Below, in pieces: positions 6,331-6,446 of a DNA stretch of 6,446 bases. The notes below the pieces were generated by a model, which made no database searches, was not told where the DNA came from, and saw nothing but the letters and a program-made list of their open reading frames with translations. Position 1 is the stretch's first letter, and every line of letters starts with the position of its first letter. Both the position numbers and the translations under genes were made by a program. The DNA is from Clostridiales bacterium UBA1779 (GTDB lineage: Bacteria > Bacillota > Clostridia > Oscillospirales > CAG-272), in NCBI GenBank assembly GCA_002314565.1, contig DCGL01000159.1, forward strand, positions 1 to 6,446, written 5' to 3'.

Positions 6331-6350
6331 GCCGGGGCAAAAGCCCCGGC
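6331..6350 (+). other. Perfect GC-rich stem-loop between the two tRNAs (terminator-like)
   Basis: GCCGGGGC (6331-6338), loop AAAA, then GCCCCGGC (6343-6350) form a perfect 8-bp hairpin. Only AATTTATA follows, not a run of T, and tRNA-Glu begins ten bases later. It could be a leaky terminator that lowers tRNA-Glu relative to tRNA-Met, or a processing or stability hairpin that separates two tRNAs in one transcript. No promoter for tRNA-Glu is visible in the 37-base spacer, which favours readthrough. Confidence 0.6.
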
Positions 6351-6359
6351 AATTTATAC

Positions 6360-6434
6360 GGCCCGTTGGTCAAGCGGTTAAGACGATAGCCTCTCACGCT
6401 GTAAACATGGGTTCGATTCCCGTACGGGTCACCA
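6360..6434 (+). tRNA. tRNA-Glu (anticodon CTC)
   Basis: A complete 75-base cloverleaf with encoded CCA. The acceptor arm is GGCCCGT/ACGGGTC (one G-U pair) with discriminator A. The D stem is GTC/GAC with a GG-containing loop. The anticodon stem ATAGC/GCTGT (one U-G pair) holds loop CTCTCAC, with the anticodon CTC at 6393-6395, reading GAG. The T arm is ATGGG/CCCGT (one U-G) with loop TTCGATT. The anticodon and tRNA-Glu-like body identify it. CTC is the less common tRNA-Glu isoacceptor, since the TTC type usually reads both GAA and GAG. It is probably cotranscribed with tRNA-Met. Confidence 0.95.
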
Positions 6435-6446
6435 ACATAGAAAAGC

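Noticed and set aside
6204..6389. Plus-strand open frame across the tRNA promoter and both tRNA genes
   Set aside because: It is a chance frame through two complete tRNA cloverleafs.

Overview
The window looks like chromosomal DNA from a Gram-positive, anaerobic clostridial-type bacterium. This is inferred from an Rnf-type gene pair, a B. subtilis-like elongator tRNA-Met with encoded CCA, a YdiF-like ABC-F protein, a lipoprotein signal followed by a Thr/Glu-rich linker, and strong AGGAGG-type ribosome binding sites. No phage, plasmid or CRISPR signal is visible. The species cannot be named from the sequence.

Layout. Positions 6045 down to 25 hold four genes on the minus strand, read in the order rnfC-like, rnfD-like, a large secreted lipoprotein with an endonuclease/exonuclease/phosphatase (EEP) domain, and an ABC-F ATPase. 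Each stop codon overlaps the next start codon (ATGA, ATGA, TGATG), so this is a tightly coupled operon. A good sigma-A-type promoter (TTGAAA, 17 bp, TATAAT) lies at 6160-6132, about 90-115 bases upstream of the first start. The first 17 bases of the window carry part of a motif that resembles a dispersed REP/RAYT-type repeat. About 43 bp from the -35 of the operon promoter, and pointing the other way, is a perfect-consensus promoter (TTGACA, 17 bp, TATAAT, with an extended -10). It reads into tRNA-Met(CAT) at 6246-6322, a GC-rich perfect stem-loop, and tRNA-Glu(CTC) at 6360-6434.

How the genes may work together. In ordinary Rnf complexes RnfC is the cytoplasmic NADH-oxidising FMN/Fe-S subunit and RnfD is a membrane subunit with covalently bound FMN, encoded with RnfG, E, A and B. 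Here only C and D are present. Both keep the family fold and RnfC keeps its two [4Fe-4S] motifs, but the glycine-rich NADH/FMN loop of RnfC and the FMN-attachment motif of RnfD are not recognisable. The pair is followed without any gap by an exported EEP hydrolase with a duplicated N-terminal module and by a translation-associated ABC-F ATPase. The most interesting possibility is therefore a divergent, possibly flavin-less RnfCD module placed in a mixed operon. This is a hypothesis based on motif reading only.
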